Made by a program: the position numbers and the translations under genes. Positions 58,972 through 64,000 of a stretch of DNA of 64,000 nucleotides are shown piece after piece. Below the pieces are notes generated by a model. The model worked only from the letters and a program-made list of their open reading frames with translations, ran no database searches and had not been told where the DNA came from. Position 1 is the stretch's first letter. Every line of letters starts with the position of its first letter. The DNA is from Trachythela sp. YZ-2020 (Eukaryota; Cnidaria; Anthozoa; Malacalcyonacea; Clavulariidae): assembly GCA_016169945.1 (NCBI GenBank), contig JADLSH010000369.1, positions 2,170,001 to 2,234,000 of the forward strand. Reading direction: 5' to 3'.

Positions 58972-60283
58972 CTTTTTCGATGATAAAAACTAGCTCTTCC
59001 ATCAAGCAAACAAGCATTGCAAACACATAAGGACTCAGAGCCATGCAGAGGAGCGAAAAGACACCTGGTGTTTTCCAGACTAGAAAGTTCTCGCGTATAT
59101 ATAAGTTAATATCATTGCACTTGCACCCGCCAGCAGATCTAAAAATTGCAATGTATAATGTATACCTATATTTAATGAATTATCATACATAACAATTGCA
59201 GTGAGGGCATGCATGCTCCTTAAATGGCTCAAATGCATGGTCAGTTTATTTCAGCTACAACTTTCAACTATATCACTCCACTATATATATACTGTACATG
59301 CATGAGATTAAATTATATATTATATACGGGTGGGGCAAAAAAAAGTACGACTGTTTGATTTAGTATTCAGCGATGTCTAACTTAAATTTTGATATATGCC
59401 ATGTGCATTTTCATGCAATATTGACTGAGATAACTGCGTTTAAACTTGACTAAACACTTTTGGAACTGTCGAGATTAGCTAAAAACGGCCTATTAAACTA
59501 ATTTGATAACCGTTACCATTTTATCGTAAGTATTATTTAAAAGAAGTGAAGTTGAAGTTAGAAATGTTTCTTGAATAGATATGCTCTTTTATTCTAACAT
59601 TTGGCCTTCTAACTTCAACTTCACTTCATTGAAACGAATACTTGCGTAAAATGCTAATGCATGGTTATCAAATTATTTAATAGGCCATTTTTAGCTAATT
59701 CTCGACACTTCCAAAAATGTTTACTCAAGTTTAAACGCAGCTATCTCGGTCAATATTGCATGGAAATGCACATGGCACACACCAAAATTTAAGTTAGACA
59801 TCGCTGAATGAAAAGCAACTTGTTTAAGTGTAATAGCTCTTTTAGTGTTTAAGTTATACTAAATCAAACAGTCGTACTTTTTTTTGCCCCACCCGGTATA
59901 TTAACGCGATAGTCTTCATTGGCAACGGCAATTCCAATGGCTATATGTAAAATTGCCCCATACTGTATATACCGACAAAATACGTGCACAAGCTCTATAA
60001 GCTGCCTGAATATAGTTGGCCCCAGCAGGACAATTTTTCATATATCTATAGAATTTACATCAAACTCACAAAAGAGCGGAAAAGTACGAGTATATAGGAG
60101 GTCACAATACTAATTCTTATCAATTTATGATCCCTTATTGCTTTCTATTTCGAATAAAATATCTAATAGGATTCTAATACTTGCTTTATAGTAGAACAGA
60201 GCCGAAAAAACCTCAATATAATAACGATGACTAAAGTACTACCTTTTTATGAATAAAATAAACACAATTTTGAGTCGCTGCAT
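58972..60283 (-). CDS. First three exons of an unidentified membrane protein
   Basis: Exons 60283-60243, 60045-59984 and 59064-58972 join in phase (2, then 1, then 1 out). Exon 1 starts at ATG and gives MQRLKIVFILFIK (hydrophobic start). Exon 2 gives YMKNCPAGANYIQAAYRACA with two Cys. Exon 3 gives VFSLLCMALSPYVFAMLVCL and then MEELVFIIEK, a clear membrane helix followed by a charged segment. Donors are GTAGTA, GTATTT (or GTATAT 11 bases later, which breaks the phase) and GTATGG. The rest of the gene lies at lower coordinates and was not found. No family recognised. The intron between exons 2 and 3 contains the hairpin element 59326-59899. Confidence 0.5.
59326..59899. mobile_element. Full-length foldback element, GGGTGGGGCAAAAAAA ends
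   Basis: Left CGGGTGGGGCAAAAAAAAGT and right inverse. The two ~270-base halves pair nearly throughout, with only a short central loop near 59560-59600 (AAGTTGAAGTTAGAA on each side). TA-like flanks suggest a mariner/Tc relative. No coding. Confidence 0.8.
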
Positions 60284-60802
60284 GATGTCGAGCGGCCAAG
60301 TTATTGAAATTTCATGAAAATTGCAACTAATGAGTAATGCATATTATAAGGCCTATATAAGACAATAAAATAAATTACAAGTGTATACAAAGAGGCAAGT
60401 TTGACGTCACGGACAATGCGAACAAGATCAAAATTTTAGACTTCATAACTCATATCAAATTAGCAACCCATGTGTTTAGAAATTCTGACACCTATAATTT
60501 ATAACTTATAGGAGCGCACCATATTTACATATATAAATAAAAAGGAAGTAAATAAAAAATAGAAAGGTCATTCATTGAGAACTTCTTTATGATAAACTAT
60601 ATTTCTAAAGCCTTAGCCTCGTGAAAAAGCATCTTAAAACGTGCAGATTCTACGTGTTTTTCGTTCATTTCTTTAAAAAGAGTCACCGGGTGGTAAACGG
60701 GCTGAACGAAGGGCTCGAAACTCATCTCGGGCTCATTTTATACAATTTTCAAAGTAACGGTCTTGGGACCGATAGTGTAATTCCATCCTTGGTCCACGTA
60801 AC

Positions 60803-60935
60803 AAGCAGTGGCGTCGCCAGCGTGAAAAACGTAAGGGGGAACAAGCAAGGGAGGTCTGGGGGCAGGCCCCCTGGAAAAATTTTGAAATATTAAGTCCTTG
60901 AAATGTCATATCCTGCATTTTAGGTTAACATTTTA
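60803..60935 (+). repeat. Dispersed-family repeat fragment
   Basis: AGCAGTGGCGTCGCCAGCG start, GGGGGCAGGCCCCCTGG hairpin, then TCCTTGAAATGTCATATCCT and CATTTTAGG. The 90-codon frame over this region is not treated as a gene because its second half is this repeat. Confidence 0.6.
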
Positions 60936-62540
60936 CATGATCTGTTCGTCATGGATCTTGATCGCCGACAAAAATTGCTAGTGTGATTCAGGATTTAATG
61001 AAAGATTTTGGATGGATATTCGCATGTAAAGGGAATTTAATTTGAAAAATTGGATAAGTGTTTTTTATTAACACAATGCAGAAATCAGATTACAATAGCA
61101 ACTCAGTAGTATAGAACATAGCCCGGCTATATATACATAATATACTTCGAACACATGCAGCACGCGAAAATAAAGAAATGGCTACATGAGGCAACTACAT
61201 GTAACCTATACTGGTCTCACGCTAAAAGGATATAGCTGCGCATTTAGCTATACCGTATATAGAAGCTACTAGAAGCTGTCAACCTCTATTATCATTATAG
61301 TATGCCTACAAATGCACCGATTTAGAGAATTACAAAAGGGATCTTGATATTGGTCACAAAAATATACCCAAGCCTTAATATTATTATGCCCTGCATGGAT
61401 TATACAAATTAAGTTGCCTTGCTAAGCTACAAGGTGTAGGATATTAGACCCAACTACTGCTTTTAATCACGAAACGTACGTTCATGCAATTGCAAAATTT
61501 AGATTTGAAGAGACTACTTCTGTTTATCCAAATTACATTCTACCGATGTAGTCTATACTGTAGCCGTCTATAGTGTAGTCTATAGTGTAGTCTATAGTGT
61601 AGTCTATAGTGTAGTCTATAGTGTAGTCTATAGTGTAGTCTATAGATATATATCAGGCATTTTTATTGCCTGCATGTGCTTATAGATTTCATTAAAAACA
61701 TGTTTTATATCACTTTATGTCTGGCGAGATTATCACATAAGACTGAAAGGAACATATATAACTACTAAATGATGATACTAAATTGCGATAAGATAGATCG
61801 ATCACTGACAACAAATGTAAACTATACTGCACAAATCTCAACTCAACATCGCAGAAGCACTAACCTTTTTCATTTCATTTCAATACAAAGAGATGTTTTT
61901 GAATGAGAAATATCATCAATGGGTAAGATCTATCTGCATGTATATTCAAGCTGCTTGCTTCAACACGTATATAATTAACATACAGCGCTCGTTTTATAAA
62001 TTATTTTCCAAAGTGAGAAAATGTTTCATTGTCACAGCGGTAGAACGCAGCTGCCTCAAACGACAATTAAAGATCCATATTTGTTTTCAAAAAAATGTTA
62101 TGAACGACATTTTGCAAACATCCGTACACCATGTTATGTTTATGCTAAAATTGTAATCAAATACCTTTGTGAAAACTGAGAAATATTTTAAAATTTCAAT
62201 GCAGTAGAATCTTGGTTGGTTAACCACAAGAAAGATATTTGTAATTGGACTTTACGTTCTCTAACAATAGTGTTGGAAGATACATCCAAAACATTTGTTT
62301 CAACATTAAACATACAATTTCTCCATTCATGCTTGAAAGGGAAAACAATATAAGCGGTATTCTGCGTAGTTGAAACACAATGAATAATTTAAACGCAAAT
62401 GAAATATAAAACGACAACACGTTCTGAGATGCAAACAAAGTAAATATCTTTGAAGTTCGTCATTTTTTTCTTGAAACGCAAAAGAATGCAAATATATACT
62501 AAGCCCCCTTTAACAATTGTCCAAATGATTTCGCATTTCG
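60936..62540. other. No gene seen with confidence
   Basis: AT-rich. A 30-base plus-strand frame at 61892-61923 has good splice-like borders (TACAAAG, TGG/GTAAGA) but is too short to support. Confidence 0.35.
61566..61645 (+). repeat. 12-bp tandem repeat
   Basis: GTCTATAGTGTA repeated about six and a half times without interruption. Confidence 0.9.
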
Positions 62541-62690
62541 AGCCGTTCACACGCGCATGCATGGAAGCGGACGAATTCGAACAGTCGAACACATGCAGCT
62601 ATAAAATACGCGTACGAATTTCCATGCATGTGAACAAATGGAATCGGGATACGTTTCGACTTCGTCCAATCTCGTGTGAACATAGTCTAA
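62541..62690. repeat. Foldback MITE with GTTCACACG ends
   Basis: GCCGTTCACACGCGCATGC at the left and CTCGTGTGAACATAG at the right; GAAGCGGACGAATTCGA pairs with a diverged inverse. Same family type as 1961-2106. Confidence 0.5.
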
Positions 62691-62820
62691 CAGTTACACG
62701 AAGATTATACTAAGCTAAATTAACAAGAAAAAGGATTAGAGATTTATTGAAATATACAATTTATAGAAACTATAGTCGATAGGTTTACCATTTGGCATAT
62801 TTTATTTTTATTTTTCTTAC

Positions 62821-62893
62821 CCTCGATCGAGGAAATCTCGTCGTACGTTTCTTGTTCTTTTACCCTCCTTGTAAAATGTGGGCAATCACAGTC
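62821..62893 (-). CDS. Internal exon, cytoplasmic-tail-like, unknown gene
   Basis: 73 bases between acceptor GTCAACAAAG and donor GG/GTAAGA, phase 0 in and 1 out. Encodes DCDCPHFTRRVKEQETYDEI and SSIE. The acidic ETYDEI resembles a tyrosine phosphorylation/SH2-type motif, and the preceding basic Cys pair could follow a membrane segment. Partner exons were not found; one possible end (frame GVRISKHMGC, stop) is near 60505-60535. Confidence 0.45.
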
Positions 62894-63479
62894 CTTTGTT
62901 GACAATAATAGAAGAAAAGGAAAATATATAGAGAGAATGAATTATTTTAATCAATCTATTATTATCTAGAGCGATTTTATAGGCTTTTGTCTATTGCTAT
63001 CAGATAATATTCACTTTAAGATCAATAAACTATATATGCAGGTGCGCGCGAAAACGAGGCCAGCCAGATAATATTTTTAGACTTGCCAATTTGAATAAAT
63101 AATTAATAAATGAACGTCCTATAGGCTATAATATCTAATGAGGTGATCCCATCTCATCTGGACGTTCAATTAGACAAATGTAAGCAGGAGTGAAGCGAAA
63201 CCGACAACAGTTAGCAAGAATGACTCGTTCGTCGTTAATAATTCAAAGAAACATAGTACAAATTCAAAGAAGCGCGTTTAGTGTACGTAGTATTTCACAA
63301 TAGGCTTCGGAACTGACAACAGATAGCAAGAATGACTCGTTAAAGATTTGAAAACGTGGAGCAAAAGCCATTCGTCAGGAGATTAGTAGTCTGCTACGCT
63401 TCTGACGGAGGACCTTGAAACGTTGAACTGTTGAAGACGAAGTGTTTTTCGATAGTTCAGAGACGAGTTTGACTAATAG

Positions 63480-63690
63480 TCGAGGGTCGAGGGTAATAGG
63501 TCGAGGGCGAGGGTAATAGGTCGAGGGCGAGGGTAATAGGTCGAGGGCGAGGGTAATAGGTCGAGGGCGAGGGTAGAATGTCGAGGGTTGAAAACCATAT
63601 GTCGAGGGTCGAAAAATGCATGTCGAGGGTCGAAAATAATATGTCGAGGGTCGAAAATATATGTCGAGGGTCGACAAAGATGTCGAAAAT
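63480..63690 (+). repeat. TCGAGGG minisatellite with two unit types
   Basis: First part: 20-bp units GGTCGAGGGCGAGGGTAATA, four to five copies (63481-63580). Second part: 19-21-bp units ATGTCGAGGGTCGAAAATA, five copies (63578-63685). The 100-codon minus-strand frame is only a translation of this repeat. Confidence 0.9.
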
Positions 63691-63699
63691 AAAAAAATA

Positions 63700-64000
63700 T
63701 GGCGAGAGAAATTGAAGAAATCTCTATATCTTTTTATGAAAGAGGGGGCAAAATTTCTATATCTTTCTAGATCTTTATGAAGGAGGGGGCAAATTTTAGA
63801 TACTTTTCTTTAGTACATATACGTATAACAATACTGATGCGATATTTTCGCGCAGTTTCAATTTGGACAATGGACATGGACAATGCGAAATAAATATTAT
63901 ACATGCATGTCCTATAGAATAATTTCTAATTAGATTTCTAACTATCAATATTTTGTGTCACCGTAGCAAACATTCACACACGGGTTATCTTTCGCGCATG
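63700..64000. other. No gene seen; 40-bp imperfect duplication
   Basis: AGAGGGGGCAAAATTTC at 63742 and GGAGGGGGCAAATTTTAG at 63782 mark two neighbouring copies of TCTATATCTTT...TATGAA. Nothing coding. Confidence 0.5.

Noticed and set aside
57781..59063. Small exon at 58341-58368 before GTAAGT
   Set aside because: 28 bases with a weak acceptor and a repeat-like GGCCTTCGGCGAACC content; cannot be joined to the exon at 58972 with a sensible product.
60621..60893. 90-codon plus-strand frame
   Set aside because: Its second half is a GGCGTCGCCAG repeat; no coding signature in the first half.
63375..63677. 100-codon minus-strand frame with FRPST repeats
   Set aside because: It is a direct translation of the TCGAGGG minisatellite, with mixed unit lengths and no splice or start support.

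Overview
The window is AT-rich animal nuclear DNA with no bacterial features. Genes are cut into short exons of 30-250 bases with GT/AG borders. The rest is dense with transposon debris: LINE remnants, tRNA-derived SINEs, foldback MITEs, a Polinton and hammerhead-ribozyme DNA. A class B GPCR with a small cysteine-rich ectodomain, a Polinton and many Harbinger/hAT/TTAA-type MITEs suggest an invertebrate, perhaps a cnidarian. The species cannot be named from sequence alone.

Layout. 0-2 kb: the end of an unidentified plus-strand gene with a frame break, then the 3' exon of a minus-strand gene. 2-11.7 kb: MITEs, a SINE, a LINE scrap and weak candidate exons. 11.7-19.5 kb (minus): the best gene here, a complete 12-exon, 436-residue secretin-family (class B1) G-protein-coupled receptor. 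All exon phases agree, and its introns hold a LINE remnant, nested MITEs and a TGGTA-type satellite. 20.5 kb: a well-formed type I hammerhead ribozyme. 22.2-25.9 kb: a LINE interrupted by a palindromic Polinton derivative with a 6-bp target duplication. 26.3-26.9 kb: a further LINE. 27.5-27.9 kb (minus): three phase-compatible exons of a cysteine-containing protein.

30.0-34.3 kb: a 3.9-kb foldback element flanked by TTAA splits an older coding sequence that keeps its poly(A) signal. Its left arm carries a SINE and a 9-bp-TSD MITE, while the right arm preserves both empty sites. 34.3-35.6 kb: a 5'-truncated LINE. 39.5-46 kb (minus): candidate exons of one or two genes plus a pogo-like element. 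46-58 kb: mostly repeats, including hAT elements with 8-bp duplications, a second TTAA element and a tandem array of tRNA-SINE units. 58.9-60.3 kb (minus): the first three exons of a membrane-protein gene. 62.8 kb (minus): one more exon with a cytoplasmic-tail look. 63.5 kb: a minisatellite.

The genes do not form an operon or visible pathway. The receptor is the only one that can be named with confidence. Coding claims rest on hand translation and splice-site reading. Transposon class names rest on terminal repeats, target duplications or protein motifs read directly from the sequence.
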